Source of the DNA: Pseudomonadota bacterium
GTDB taxonomy: Bacteria > Pseudomonadota > Alphaproteobacteria > Puniceispirillales > Marisalimonadaceae
Length of the DNA stretch: 64,000 nucleotides
Direction of reading: 5' to 3'
Assembly: GCA_027625145.1 (NCBI GenBank)
Contig: JAQBXK010000001.1
Location: 1 to 64,000 of the forward strand
Shown piece after piece: positions 1-9,292 of the stretch. How positions within the stretch are numbered: the stretch's first letter is position 1; every line of letters begins with the position of its first letter. The position numbers were made by a program, and so were the translations under genes. The notes under the pieces were generated by a model. That model was given only the letters and a program-made list of their open reading frames with translations. It did not search any database and was not told where the DNA came from.

Positions 1-184
1 TTAAAAAATGCATATAATTTAGTAATAAAATATAAAAATGATTAATATTTATGCATTAAATTGATATTTAGAAGAACATTGTTAATTGTTTTTAAGTATT
101 TCATACATATAATTTTTTAATTTTTGCCTATCAAATTATTTTTAACATGTTATTAATTTAATTATTAAATATGAAAGGTAAGTA

Positions 185-910
185 ATGTCCAATTTAGTTT
201 TAACTCATTTAGCGCCTAAAGGTTTTTTGCGTGCAGCTATAAATATGAGTAATTTTTTATTAGTCACAGGAAAAAAATCTAATGGAGACCCAGAGGGAGT
301 TTCTCCTGATATAGCTAAAGCATTAGCTAATGAGTTAGGAGTGGATTTAAAGCTTGTTCCCTTTGATAGACCAGGAGAATTAGCTGATGCTGTTTCTGAA
401 GATGTTTGGGATATAGGTAATATTGCTGTAGAGCCTGAAAGAGCTAAAACTATAACATTTAGTTCACCATACGCATTAATTGAATCAACATGTTTAGTTA
501 GATCAAACTTAAATATTAATTCTTTTAATGAAGTAGATAAACAAGGTGTTAGAATTGCTGTTGCAGAAAGAAGCGCTTATGATCTTTGGTTAACAGATAA
601 TGTTACGAAAGCTGAATTAGTTAGAGCAAAAACTATTGATGGATCATTTGTATTGTTTCAAGATAACAATTATGAAGTTTTGGCAGGTTTAAGGCCTAAG
701 TTAATAGATGAATTAAGCAAGGTTTCTGATTGTAAAATATTGGATGATGCGTTTACTTTTGTCAAACAATGTGTTGGTTTTAAGCCTGGAAATTCTGAAG
801 TTGAAATGTTTATTAATAATTTTATAAAAAAGAATGTTGAAAATGGATTCATTAAGGGATTGTTTGTAAAGTACAATGTTCTGGGTAAATTATCCCTTCC
901 GAATAAATAA
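185..910 (+). CDS. Family 3 solute-binding-like protein without signal peptide
   Basis: The 241-residue protein has the fold signature of family 3 (amino-acid type) periplasmic binding proteins: GVSPDIAKALANELGVDLK near residues 38-56 and DIGNIAVEPERAKTITFSSPY near 76-96. The first residues go straight into the first strand (APKGFLRAAINMS), so there is no signal peptide or lipobox. ATG at 185 follows an AAAGG ribosome-binding site. No ABC permease or ATPase gene lies next to it; an EamA permease follows after 21 bases and may be co-transcribed. Known relatives include periplasmic ligand binders and also cyclohexadienyl-dehydratase-like enzymes built on the same fold. I infer a cytoplasmic ligand-binding or enzymatic role; the ligand is unknown. 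Confidence 0.8.
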   Translation: MSNLVLTHLAPKGFLRAAINMSNFLLVTGKKSNGDPEGVSPDIAKALANELGVDLKLVPFDRPGELADAVSEDVWDIGNIAVEPERAKTITFSSPYALIESTCLVRSNLNINSFNEVDKQGVRIAVAERSAYDLWLTDNVTKAELVRAKTIDGSFVLFQDNNYEVLAGLRPKLIDELSKVSDCKILDDAFTFVKQCVGFKPGNSEVEMFINNFIKKNVENGFIKGLFVKYNVLGKLSLPNK

Positions 911-931
911 TCTTTACAAGATTGGAAATTA

Positions 932-1801
932 ATGAGTAATTTATTACCAGTTTTAGCTGTTTGCTCAACAGTTTTTTTCTGGGGGTCTTCCTTTCCTGTT
1001 ATGTCTTTTCTTTTGGAAAAAGTTGATCCTCTTATTTTAGCAACAGGAAGATTTTCTCTGGCTGCTTTTTTATCATTATTATGGTGTGTTTTTAATTATA
1101 AAAAATTATCTTTTAAAGATTCAGTTAGGTTCTTTATTGCAGGTTTTGTAGGAATATTTTTGTATAATGTATTCTTAAATTATGGACAAAAAGATGTTTC
1201 TGCTGGTGCAAGCAGTTTTATAGTAAATTGCAATCCATTATTTACAGCTCTAATTGGCTTTTTTTTGTTAAAACAAAAGGTTAAAATCATTCATTGGATT
1301 GGCATTATTTTTTGTTTATTTGGTGTTGCAATTATTTCAATTGATCAAGATGGCGGTTTGGAATTAGGAAACGGTGCAAGTTTAATATTAATTGCTGCAA
1401 TATTAACAGCTACGTATTTTCATATTCTAAAACCTCTTGTTTCAAAATATGGTGCATTAACATCAGCGGCATACACGATATTATACGGAACTATTCCTAT
1501 GCTGTTCTGGTTGCCTAAAACTTTTGAATTAATACTTTTATCAACCTTTGACGTGAAGTTAGCTTTTTTATGGTTAGCTGTTTTCCCTACTGCAATTGGT
1601 TACCTAACTTGGACTTATACAGTTGGTCATTTTGGAGCAAATAAAGCTTCATTATTTCTTTATTTAATACCTCCAGTATCTATAATTTTAGATTTTATTT
1701 GGTATAAAAATGAACCGTCTTTGTTTACAATGGTAGGAGGGATAATTATATTAATAAGTGTTTCTGTAACATTGTTTTTACAAAACAAAACTAAAATATA
1801 A
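932..1801 (+). CDS. EamA/DMT-family permease
   Basis: This 289-residue protein is almost entirely hydrophobic, with about ten membrane segments arranged as two EamA repeats. The first repeat contains the typical FWGSSFPVMSFLLEKVDP and LATGRFSLAAFLSLL stretch, and the second begins around residue 150. Members of the drug/metabolite transporter superfamily export or import small metabolites such as amino acids, but substrate cannot be read from sequence. The gene follows the solute-binding-like gene closely in the same direction, so the two are probably one transcript. A second EamA permease, not obviously a recent copy, lies at 58325-59212. Confidence 0.85.
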   Translation: MSNLLPVLAVCSTVFFWGSSFPVMSFLLEKVDPLILATGRFSLAAFLSLLWCVFNYKKLSFKDSVRFFIAGFVGIFLYNVFLNYGQKDVSAGASSFIVNCNPLFTALIGFFLLKQKVKIIHWIGIIFCLFGVAIISIDQDGGLELGNGASLILIAAILTATYFHILKPLVSKYGALTSAAYTILYGTIPMLFWLPKTFELILLSTFDVKLAFLWLAVFPTAIGYLTWTYTVGHFGANKASLFLYLIPPVSIILDFIWYKNEPSLFTMVGGIIILISVSVTLFLQNKTKI

Positions 1802-1824
1802 TTTTAAATTATTAGACTTAAGAG

Positions 1825-1898
1825 TGGAGCGGGTAGAGAGAATCGAACTCTCGTCATTAGCTTGGAAGGCTAAGGTCTTACCACTACACAATACCCGC
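1825..1898 (-). tRNA. tRNA-Gly (anticodon TCC)
   Basis: On the minus strand the acceptor stem GCGGGTA (1892-1898) pairs with TACCCGC (1829-1835). The anticodon arm TTAGC-CTTCCAA-GCTAA places TCC at the anticodon. The T arm contains GAGAGTTCGATTCTCTC and a CCA end is encoded (1825-1827). All four arms fold without mismatches that would suggest a pseudogene. Confidence 0.96.
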
Positions 1899-1986
1899 AT
1901 ATCATTTAATGAAAGGTTTTATACAAACTAATAAGGTAAATGTAAATAACTAACTGATTATTTAAAGATACGTTTTTTAAATAAAA

Positions 1987-3018
1987 TTAATCAATCCAGC
2001 CTAATAAATTTTTCTTAATCAAGTTTTCTAATAATTTAATTGAATATTTATTATCATTTAAGCATGGAATATAGTTAAAATCTTGCCCACCATTTTCAAA
2101 AAACAATTCTCTTGCTTCAACATTTATTTCTTCAAGTGTCTCTAAGCAGTCAGATATAAACCCAGGAGCGATTATGGCAAGATTCTTTGTACCAGTTTTA
2201 GCAAGTTCTATTATGGTTTTGTCAGTATAGGGTTGAAGCCAAGGTTCAGGTCCAAATCTAGATTGGAATGTTACCAAAACTTGATCGTCCGGTAACTTTA
2301 GTTCTTCTTTCAACAGCCTTGCTGTTTTAATGCAATGGCAATGATAAGGGTCTCCAGCTAAAAAGTACCTTTTAGGAATTCCATGAAAAGAAATAATTAG
2401 GACATCTGGTTTTTTATTTTTATTCAAATTATCTTTCACAGTTGATGCTAGGGCTTTTATATATTCTTTTTCATCAAACCATGGAGCTACTGTTCTTAAG
2501 TCTGGTTGCCATCTTTGTTTTAGCATCCACTTAAAAACCACATCTTTGACAGTAGCAGAGGTGCTCGCGGCATATTGAGGATATAATGGGATTAAAATAA
2601 CTTTTTTACAGCCTTGTGACATCATATTGTCTAACACTTTATTGATTGAAGGAACGCCGTATCTCATGGCATAATCAATTATAATATCTTGATCGGATGC
2701 AAAAATTTCTTTTATTTTTTGAGTTTGATTAATTGTGAATTTTCTTAGAGGTGAACCATAATTATTTTTGTCCCAAATTTTTTGATAAGCTTTTCCAGAC
2801 TTTGAAGGCCTGAATGTAAGTATAGGTCCATTAAGTATCAACCACCAGAGAGGCCTAAAAATATCCACTACACGTTTATCCATTAAAAATTCTTTAAGAT
2901 AACGCCTCATTGACCAATAATCTGTTCCTTCGGGTGTTCCAAGATTAACTAGTAGAACACCAATTTTAGATTTTTTAGGAAAAGAAGGATGGTCAGAAGG
3001 TTTTTCAGGTATTGCCAA
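1987..3018 (-). CDS. hemH: Ferrochelatase
   Basis: Ferrochelatase inserts ferrous iron into protoporphyrin IX, the last step of heme synthesis. The 343-residue length is normal for the family. Landmarks are VLLVNLGTPEG at 21-31, the active-site SFHGIP with His212, the following DPYHCHC cysteine pair (227 and 229), FGPEPWLQPYTD near 255-266 and the acidic DCLETLEEI near 290-298 implicated in proton and metal handling. No membrane-anchoring C-terminal helix is apparent. It lies 30 bases downstream of hemA on the same strand, so the first and last enzymes of the heme pathway are likely co-expressed; the intermediate enzymes are outside the window. Confidence 0.97.
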   Translation of the reverse strand: MAIPEKPSDHPSFPKKSKIGVLLVNLGTPEGTDYWSMRRYLKEFLMDKRVVDIFRPLWWLILNGPILTFRPSKSGKAYQKIWDKNNYGSPLRKFTINQTQKIKEIFASDQDIIIDYAMRYGVPSINKVLDNMMSQGCKKVILIPLYPQYAASTSATVKDVVFKWMLKQRWQPDLRTVAPWFDEKEYIKALASTVKDNLNKNKKPDVLIISFHGIPKRYFLAGDPYHCHCIKTARLLKEELKLPDDQVLVTFQSRFGPEPWLQPYTDKTIIELAKTGTKNLAIIAPGFISDCLETLEEINVEARELFFENGGQDFNYIPCLNDNKYSIKLLENLIKKNLLGWID

Positions 3019-3048
3019 TTTATGTCCCTTAAATAATTTTATTAATTA

Positions 3049-4275
3049 TTATGATATTTTTTTATAATCTACTTTTTTTGTTTTTTCAAAAGCGTATTTA
3101 AGAGCAATAGCCAATTCAGAAATCATTTTTTCTGTATGAAGAGGTCCAGGTGTAATTCTTAATCTTTCAGTTCCTTCAGGTACGGTTGGATAATTAATAG
3201 GTTGAATATAGTGCCCAAATTCATTTAACAATATATGGCTTATTTCAGTACATCTCATAGGATCATTTACCATTACAGGAATAATATGCGAACCATTATT
3301 TAAAAATGGAATACCTGCTTTATTTAGATGCTCTTTTAGACAGGCCGTATTTTTTTGTTGCAGCGTTCTTTCTATATTTGATTTTTTTAAATATTTTATT
3401 GATGTTGTAGCTGATTTAGCCAACGCTGGAGGCATTGCGGTAGTAAAAATGAAGCCACTAGCGTAACTTCTAATAGTGTCACAAATTAACTCTGTTGAAG
3501 TAATATATCCTCCCATTATTCCAAAAGCTTTCCCTAGCGTGCCTTGAATAATATCAATTTGGTGATTAAGGTTGAGTTTCTCAGAGACACCTGCTCCTGT
3601 TTCTCCATACATACCAACTGCGTGAACTTCATCTAAGAAAGTAATGGCATTATATTTTTTTGCAATTTTAACAATGCCAGCTATGTCTCCATAATCCCCA
3701 TCCATTGAATAAATAGATTCAAATATAATCAGTTTAGGTTTGTTTTCAGGATAGAGGTTAATCAATTCTTCAAGATGCTTTAAATCATTATGTCTAAAAA
3801 TTTCCTTGTTGGCTTGTGATTTTTTAATGCCGGAAATAATTGAAGCATGATTTTTTTCATCAGAAAATACAATTGCATCTTCTAAAATATCAAGAATTGT
3901 ACTTATAGTTGATTCGTTCGCAACATATCCAGATGAAAAAACCAAAGCTTTTTCCTTTTTATGTAATTTTGCAAGCTCAAGTTCGAGTTCTATAATAGCA
4001 GCGCTATTGCCTGATATATTTCTTGTTCCGCCTGAACCTGTCCCCATTTGTTCAACAGCATTTTTCATTGCAGTTACGACTAAATTATTTTGACTCATTC
4101 CTAAATAATCATTGGAACACCATACAATAATATCAGATTTAGAGGAATTATGTTTCCAAGAAGCGATTGGATGTAAACCATATTTTCTTTCTATTTCATT
4201 GAAAAAACGATATCTACCCTCATATTTAAGTTTATCAATAGATTGTTGAAATTTTTTAGAGTAATCTAAAGTCAT
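3049..4275 (-). CDS. hemA: 5-aminolevulinate synthase
   Basis: This PLP enzyme of the alpha-oxoamine synthase family condenses glycine with succinyl-CoA to 5-aminolevulinate (the Shemin or C4 route), which among bacteria is characteristic of Alphaproteobacteria. Length (408) matches the family. Visible features are the substrate loop GTGSGGTRNISGN at 78-90, the PLP-contacting DEVHAVGMYG at 215-224 and the Schiff-base lysine in GTLGKAFG, Lys249. The C-terminal LRITPGPLHT segment is typical. It leads a hemA-hemH operon. The 248-base region upstream (4276-4523), shared with the divergent dksA, is nearly all A/T and must hold both promoters. Confidence 0.97.
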   Translation of the reverse strand: MTLDYSKKFQQSIDKLKYEGRYRFFNEIERKYGLHPIASWKHNSSKSDIIVWCSNDYLGMSQNNLVVTAMKNAVEQMGTGSGGTRNISGNSAAIIELELELAKLHKKEKALVFSSGYVANESTISTILDILEDAIVFSDEKNHASIISGIKKSQANKEIFRHNDLKHLEELINLYPENKPKLIIFESIYSMDGDYGDIAGIVKIAKKYNAITFLDEVHAVGMYGETGAGVSEKLNLNHQIDIIQGTLGKAFGIMGGYITSTELICDTIRSYASGFIFTTAMPPALAKSATTSIKYLKKSNIERTLQQKNTACLKEHLNKAGIPFLNNGSHIIPVMVNDPMRCTEISHILLNEFGHYIQPINYPTVPEGTERLRITPGPLHTEKMISELAIALKYAFEKTKKVDYKKIS

Positions 4276-4523
4276 TTTTTAGGCTCATATAATATTTTTA
4301 TTTAATAAAATAATGTTAAATTTACAATTTACAAATGTTTTATTAATATAAAGATTCAATTAAGTATATATTATAAATTTAGAAACATATTATTTAAATT
4401 AAATATAATAATATCATATAAAAATTAGTTTTTTTTAAATTCATCCTTGCACTTTTTAAAAGTTTAAATATAAAAACTTAATTAACTTCTTCATTATTTT
4501 TTTTATTAAAGAGGATTTTTAAT

Positions 4524-5018
4524 TTGAATGATTCAGCGGATATAAAATTATCTAAAAATAAATCATTTGTTAACGGTTCAAACAGAGGCGGATTGATGGG
4601 ATCAAGAGTAGTATTACCAGAATCATATACTCCATCTGACGATGAAGAGTTTATGAATAGCAAACAACTAGAGTTTTTTAGACAGTTATTAATGACATGG
4701 AGACTAAAACTTCTTGAGGGAGCGACTGATACAAAAGAAAATCTATTAGAAGAAGGTCTTCAAAGACCTGATATTGCTGACAGAGCACAAGTAGAAACTG
4801 ACGCATCAATAGAATTAAGAACTCGTGATAGAGAAAGAAAATTGATAAGTAAAATTGATGAAGCTTTAAAGAGAATAGACCTAAAAACATATGGTTACTG
4901 TGAAGAAACCGGAGAGCCAATAGGATTAGGTCGACTAAAGGCAAGGCCAATTGCCTCTTTATCTTTGGAAGCTCAAGAGCAACATGAAAAAATGGAAAAA
5001 GCCTATAAAGAAGAATAA
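4524..5018 (+). CDS. dksA: RNA polymerase-binding transcription factor DksA, single-cysteine type
   Basis: DksA binds in the secondary channel of RNA polymerase and works with ppGpp. The 164-residue protein has an N-terminal extension, a coiled coil (about 47-118) with the conserved acidic tip PDIADRAQVE (Asp83 and Asp86), and the C-terminal finger region from YGYCEETGEPI. Only Cys126 remains of the four zinc cysteines; the others are replaced (CEETG, SLEAQ), as is common in alphaproteobacterial DksA. The start is taken as TTG 4524 behind AGAGGA; an ATG at 4528 is out of frame, and the next in-frame ATG (4596) would drop part of the extension. Confidence 0.92.
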   Translation: MNDSADIKLSKNKSFVNGSNRGGLMGSRVVLPESYTPSDDEEFMNSKQLEFFRQLLMTWRLKLLEGATDTKENLLEEGLQRPDIADRAQVETDASIELRTRDRERKLISKIDEALKRIDLKTYGYCEETGEPIGLGRLKARPIASLSLEAQEQHEKMEKAYKEE

Positions 5019-5357
5019 AGTAATATTTTTATATAGATTTTTTTATATAAATGAATGGATATGAAGCTTAAAAACATCTTTTTTTCTAAAAAATCAATTA
5101 AGTATTATGAGATTGACAAAGTTATTAAAAATATCTTTTTATAACTTCTAACAAATAATCATTATTATTTAATTTTCAGGCTTTATGAATAAACTTCCAG
5201 ATATTCATATGTATTGAATTTAATGAGTAAAAAATACATTTTAATTTGTTGTATCTGATATTAGACTTTGTATGTTTCTTAAATAGTTAAGATATTAGTA
5301 AATAATATTATTTAACAAGAGCAAATTAAAATTTGTAGTAGCACATTAAAAATAAAA
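5019..5357. other. Intergenic region between dksA and the recA promoter
   Basis: This is AT-rich DNA with no convincing gene. The longest readable peptide is a 28-codon frame starting at the ATG at 5061, lysine- and isoleucine-rich and without a good ribosome-binding site; I do not call it. No strong terminator hairpin for dksA is visible. The recA control region starts just downstream. Confidence 0.5.
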
Positions 5358-5372
5358 GAACAAAAAGAGAAC
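5358..5372 (+). promoter_or_regulatory. SOS (LexA) box of recA
   Basis: The sequence GAAC-AAAAAGA-GAAC matches exactly the direct-repeat LexA operator GAAC-N7-GAAC known from Alphaproteobacteria. It ends five bases before a TTGACA -35 hexamer, so bound repressor would block recA transcription. A third GAAC occurs at 5387-5390 inside the promoter spacer. lexA itself is not in the window. Confidence 0.85.
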
Positions 5373-5377
5373 ATATC

Positions 5378-5406
5378 TTGACAAAAGAACAAAACATGAA
5401 TAAAGC
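5378..5406 (+). promoter_or_regulatory. recA promoter (sigma-70 type)
   Basis: A perfect TTGACA (5378-5383) is followed, after 17 bases, by TAAAGC (5401-5406) as the best -10 candidate. The recA start is about 50 bases downstream, behind AAAGGAG. The -35 is strong and the -10 weak, which is acceptable for an inducible promoter. The exact -10 is uncertain. Confidence 0.6.
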
Positions 5407-5456
5407 TTTTTAAGTTGAATATATTGTAAGCATGTGTCAGTAAAAGGAGAAAATAA

Positions 5457-6527
5457 ATGAGCGCTGAGGTGGTAAAATTGTCTAGTCAAGATAAAGATAA
5501 AAATGTGGCTTTAGAAGCTGCTATAGGTCAAATTGAAAAAGCTTTTGGAAAAGGTTCGGTTATGAAGTTAGGAACTTCGGGCATGAATTTGGATATACAA
5601 GCAATATCGAGTGGCTCTCTTGGATTAGATGTAGCACTAGGAATTGGAGGGTTCCCAAAAGGTAGAATTGTTGAAATATATGGTCCTGAAAGTTCAGGTA
5701 AGACTACACTAGCTTTACATGCTGTTGCAGAATCTCAAAAAACTGGTGGAACTTGTGCTTTTATTGATGCAGAGCATGCTTTAGATCCTGTTTATGCAAA
5801 AAAATTAGGTGTAAACATAGATGAGCTTTTAATATCTCAGCCAGATGCAGGAGAACAAGCTTTAGAAATAGCAGATACTTTAGTCCGATCAGGTGCTGTA
5901 TCAGTTTTAGTTGTTGATTCAGTGGCCGCATTAGTTCCCAGAGCCGAATTAGAAGGTGATATGGGAGATAGCCATATGGGTCTTCAAGCAAGATTAATGA
6001 GCCAAGCATTAAGAAAATTAACTTCGTCAATATCTAAATCAAATTGTTTAGTGATTTTTATAAATCAAATAAGACAAAAAATAGGTATTATGTTTGGAAA
6101 CCCTGAAACAACATCAGGAGGGAATGCGCTTAAATTTTATGCTTCAGTTAGGTTAGATATAAGAAGGATTGGAGCAATAAAAGATAAAGATGATATAGTT
6201 GGCAATCAAACAAGAGTGAAGGTAGTTAAAAATAAGGTAGCTCCTCCATTTAGAACAGTTGAATTTGATATAATGTATGGTGAAGGAATTTCAAAAAACG
6301 GTGAAATCATTGATTTAGGCGTAGCTGCAGGAATTATTGAAAAATCTGGATCATGGTTTTCGTATAATGAACAAAGAATTGGGCAAGGTAGAGAAAATGC
6401 TAAAAAGTTTCTAGCAGAAAATGTAGAAATAGCAATTGAACTAGAAGAAAAAATAAAAGGGAACTCATTATTGGTTGAGGAGATTTTAATGAATCCTGAA
6501 CAAGCAAATAAAGAAGAAGAAAAGTAA
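5457..6527 (+). CDS. recA: Recombinase A
   Basis: RecA forms filaments on single-stranded DNA, catalyses strand exchange and triggers LexA self-cleavage. The 356-residue protein has the Walker A motif GPESSGKTT at 76-84, the [10 protein letters not shown] segment near 97-106, Walker [11 protein letters not shown] and the loop-2 region [23 protein letters not shown]. The C-terminal tail is acidic ([11 protein letters not shown]), as usual. ATG 5457 is preceded by AAAGGAG. The alphaproteobacterial SOS box upstream indicates DNA-damage induction. A hairpin overlapping the stop codon probably ends transcription before alaS. Confidence 0.99.
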   Translation: MSAEVVKLSSQDKDKNVALEAAIGQIEKAFGKGSVMKLGTSGMNLDIQAISSGSLGLDVALGIGGFPKGRIVEIYGPESSGKTTLALHAVAESQKTGGTCAFIDAEHALDPVYAKKLGVNIDELLISQPDAGEQALEIADTLVRSGAVSVLVVDSVAALVPRAELEGDMGDSHMGLQARLMSQALRKLTSSISKSNCLVIFINQIRQKIGIMFGNPETTSGGNALKFYASVRLDIRRIGAIKDKDDIVGNQTRVKVVKNKVAPPFRTVEFDIMYGEGISKNGEIIDLGVAAGIIEKSGSWFSYNEQRIGQGRENAKKFLAENVEIAIELEEKIKGNSLLVEEILMNPEQANKEEEK

Positions 6528-6557
6528 ACAAATGTTTTTTGTAGATTTGTTTTTTTC
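6526..6557 (+). terminator. Putative recA terminator
   Basis: AAACAAAT (6526-6533) and ATTTGTTT (6545-6552) form an eight-pair, A/U-rich stem with an 11-base loop, continued by a T-run. It begins within the recA stop codon. The stem is weak, so read-through into alaS is possible. Confidence 0.5.
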
Positions 6558-6603
6558 AATTTTGATGTTATCAAAGTTTAAAATTAGCTATATAGTATGA
6601 AAC

Positions 6604-9276
6604 ATGTCTAATGAAAATAAAACTACAGTAAATTCAATAAGGTCAAGTTTTTTAAATTATTTTGAAAAAAACAACCATAAAATTGTAACTTCAAGTAACC
6701 TTGTTCCTGATAACGATCCAACACTATTATTTACTAATGCTGGAATGGTTCAGTTTAAAAACACTTTTACTGGAATTGATAAAAGAAATTATAATAAAGC
6801 AGTTTCCTCACAGAAATGTTTGAGGGCTGGTGGTAAACATAATGACTTAGAAAATGTTGGCAGAACCGCTAGACATCATACTTTTTTTGAAATGCTTGGA
6901 AATTTTTCTTTTGGAGATTATTTCAAAGAAAAAGCTATCTTTCAGGCATGGGAATTATTGACAAAAGAGTTTTGCATACCAAAAGAAAAATTATTAGTAA
7001 CAATTTATCATACAGACTTAGAATCTGAAATACTTTGGAAAAAAATTTTTGGTCTTCAAAATGATAAAATAATTAAAATTAAAACCAATGATAATTTTTG
7101 GAGTATGGGCGATACGGGGCCTTGTGGCCCATGTTCAGAAATCTTCTATGATCATGGATCAAAGATATACGGTGGACCACCTGGCTCGCTTGAAGAAGAT
7201 GGAGATAGGTTTATTGAGATATGGAATCTAGTTTTCATGCAATATGAACAAATATCAGCTGAAGAACGAATTAATCTTCCAAAGCCAAGCATAGATACAG
7301 GTATGGGACTAGAAAGAATAGCTGCTGTTCTACAAAACACAAACAATAATTACAAAACAGATATGATGAATAACTTAGTTGAGGCTTCAGCAAAAGTAAC
7401 TGGGTTTGATATGAGTGAAAGTAACATAGTTTCTCATAGAGTTATCGCGGATCACTTAAGAGCGATATCATTTCTTATAGCTGAAGGGGTGATGCCTAGT
7501 AATGAAGGTAGAGGGTATGTTTTAAGAAGAATAATGAGAAGAGCAATGAGACATACACATTTATTAGGCTCAACTGATCCTATAATCTTCAAGCTAGTTC
7601 CCTTTTTAATTGATGAAATGTCTGAAGCATTTCCTGAGTTAAAAAATGGACAAAATGTTATTGAAGAAACAATAAAACAAGAAGAATTAAAATTTAAAGA
7701 TACTTTGGACAGAGGGTTGAGTTTATTAAAAGCTGAAGTAGATAAGAAAGTTTCTGGGGGCGTTTTTTCAGGAAACAAAGCATTTGAGTTATATGATACT
7801 TATGGTTTTCCAGTTGATTTAACTGAAGATGTATTAAAGTCATATGGATGGACTGTTGATCATAAGGGTTTTAATTTAGCTATGGATGAACAGAAAAACA
7901 AAGCAAGAAAATCTTGGGCAGGTTCAGGCGATAAAAGCACTAGTGCTAATGTTTTGAAATTATTAGTGAATTTTCCTGCTACTAAATTTTTAGGTTACGA
8001 AAAACATAATATTGAAACAAAAGTAGACCTTATCATTAAGGATCAAACTGTTGTTAAAAAAATTATTTTAGGTGACAAAGCTGAAATTATATTTAATGAA
8101 TCAGTTTTTTATGCTGAGTCAGGCGGGCAAGTTTCTGATATTGGAAATTTAAAAGGTAAAGACTTTGATGCTGAAGTTTTAGGATGCACTAAAATAAAAA
8201 CTGGAGATGATAAAATAATTTTTTTATTTTCAATTGAAGTTCTTAAAGGAGAGCTTAATTTAGGAGATCATGTGTCTCAAGTAATTGATTTAGATAAGAG
8301 GAAGCAAATTTGTTCACATCATTCTGCAACTCATCTACTACATGAAGCTTTAAGACAAAAATTAGGACTTCATGTCGCTCAAAAAGGATCTTTAGTTACT
8401 CATGACAGGCTAAGGTTTGATTTTAGTCATGCAAAACCTATAAATGATGAATCTTTGAAAGAGATTGAAGATTTAGTAAATTATAGAATTTTTTCTAATC
8501 AAGATGTTATTACAAAAATCATGACTCCTTCTGAAGCCTTAAATAAAGGTGCGATTGCTTTATTTGGAGAAAAGTATGGTGATGAAGTAAGAGTAGTATC
8601 AATGGGTAAGTCAATAAATAAAAAGAGAGATGCATGGTCAGTTGAGTTATGCGGTGGAACTCATGTTACAAATACATCTGAAATCTCCTCATTTAAGATT
8701 ATTTCCGAGACTGGAGTTTCTTCAGGAGTAAGGCGTATTGAAGCAATTACTAATATTTCAGCAATAAAATTTTATAATGATGAATTAAATAAAATAAAAT
8801 ATATTTCTAATTTTTTAAAAACTCATCCTTCACAGATAAGTAAAAAAATTAAACAATTAGTTTTAGATAATAAAAAAATAATTAATGAGTTAAATAATCT
8901 TAAAAAGAATAATGTTTTTACAGATGGCAATGTTCCAATTAAAGACACTTTAAACGGTATAATTTTTGAATATAATATATTTGAAGATCTTCCCATTAAA
9001 GATTTAAAAGCATCAGCAGAGAGCTTATTAAAAAATAATCAAAGTGGTATTGTTTGTTTAATAAGTAAGGTTAATAATAAAGCATCTATAGTAATAGCAG
9101 TAGATAAAAAAATTACAGATAAGTATAGTGCAGTAAAAATGGTTAACTTCATTGCAGATTTACTAGGGGGGAAAGGTGGTGGAGGCAGGTCTGACATGGC
9201 TCAATCTGGAGGGTCAATGCCTCATAAAAGTGAAGAAGCTATTAATAAATTAAAAGAATATATTATTGATATTTAA
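6604..9276 (+). CDS. alaS: Alanyl-tRNA synthetase
   Basis: This enzyme charges tRNA-Ala and clears mischarged Ser/Gly-tRNA. All domains of the 890-residue protein are visible. The class II catalytic core has SSNLVPDNDPTLLFTNAGM near 30-48, RTARHHTFFEMLGNFSFGDY and GMGLERI. The editing domain has the HHSATHLLH zinc motif and CGGTHV. The C-terminal DHHA1-type domain ends in the glycine-rich GGKGGGGRSDMAQSGG. Length is as expected for bacterial AlaRS. The recA-alaS order is common in Alphaproteobacteria. Confidence 0.98.
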   Translation: MSNENKTTVNSIRSSFLNYFEKNNHKIVTSSNLVPDNDPTLLFTNAGMVQFKNTFTGIDKRNYNKAVSSQKCLRAGGKHNDLENVGRTARHHTFFEMLGNFSFGDYFKEKAIFQAWELLTKEFCIPKEKLLVTIYHTDLESEILWKKIFGLQNDKIIKIKTNDNFWSMGDTGPCGPCSEIFYDHGSKIYGGPPGSLEEDGDRFIEIWNLVFMQYEQISAEERINLPKPSIDTGMGLERIAAVLQNTNNNYKTDMMNNLVEASAKVTGFDMSESNIVSHRVIADHLRAISFLIAEGVMPSNEGRGYVLRRIMRRAMRHTHLLGSTDPIIFKLVPFLIDEMSEAFPELKNGQNVIEETIKQEELKFKDTLDRGLSLLKAEVDKKVSGGVFSGNKAFELYDTYGFPVDLTEDVLKSYGWTVDHKGFNLAMDEQKNKARKSWAGSGDKSTSANVLKLLVNFPATKFLGYEKHNIETKVDLIIKDQTVVKKIILGDKAEIIFNESVFYAESGGQVSDIGNLKGKDFDAEVLGCTKIKTGDDKIIFLFSIEVLKGELNLGDHVSQVIDLDKRKQICSHHSATHLLHEALRQKLGLHVAQKGSLVTHDRLRFDFSHAKPINDESLKEIEDLVNYRIFSNQDVITKIMTPSEALNKGAIALFGEKYGDEVRVVSMGKSINKKRDAWSVELCGGTHVTNTSEISSFKIISETGVSSGVRRIEAITNISAIKFYNDELNKIKYISNFLKTHPSQISKKIKQLVLDNKKIINELNNLKKNNVFTDGNVPIKDTLNGIIFEYNIFEDLPIKDLKASAESLLKNNQSGIVCLISKVNNKASIVIAVDKKITDKYSAVKMVNFIADLLGGKGGGGRSDMAQSGGSMPHKSEEAINKLKEYIIDI

Positions 9277-9292
9277 TAGGGTGAATTTGTAA

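Noticed and set aside
4678-4950. Open frame of 90 codons on the minus strand inside dksA
   Set aside because: Leucine- and isoleucine-rich shadow of the coding strand, without a ribosome-binding site; dksA is clearly the real gene.
5061-5144. 28-codon frame upstream of recA
   Set aside because: Lysine/isoleucine-rich, no good ribosome-binding site, typical of chance frames in DNA of this composition.
5761-6030. Minus-strand frame of 89 codons inside recA
   Set aside because: Antisense to the highly conserved ATPase core; composition is low-complexity Leu/His and there is no start signal.
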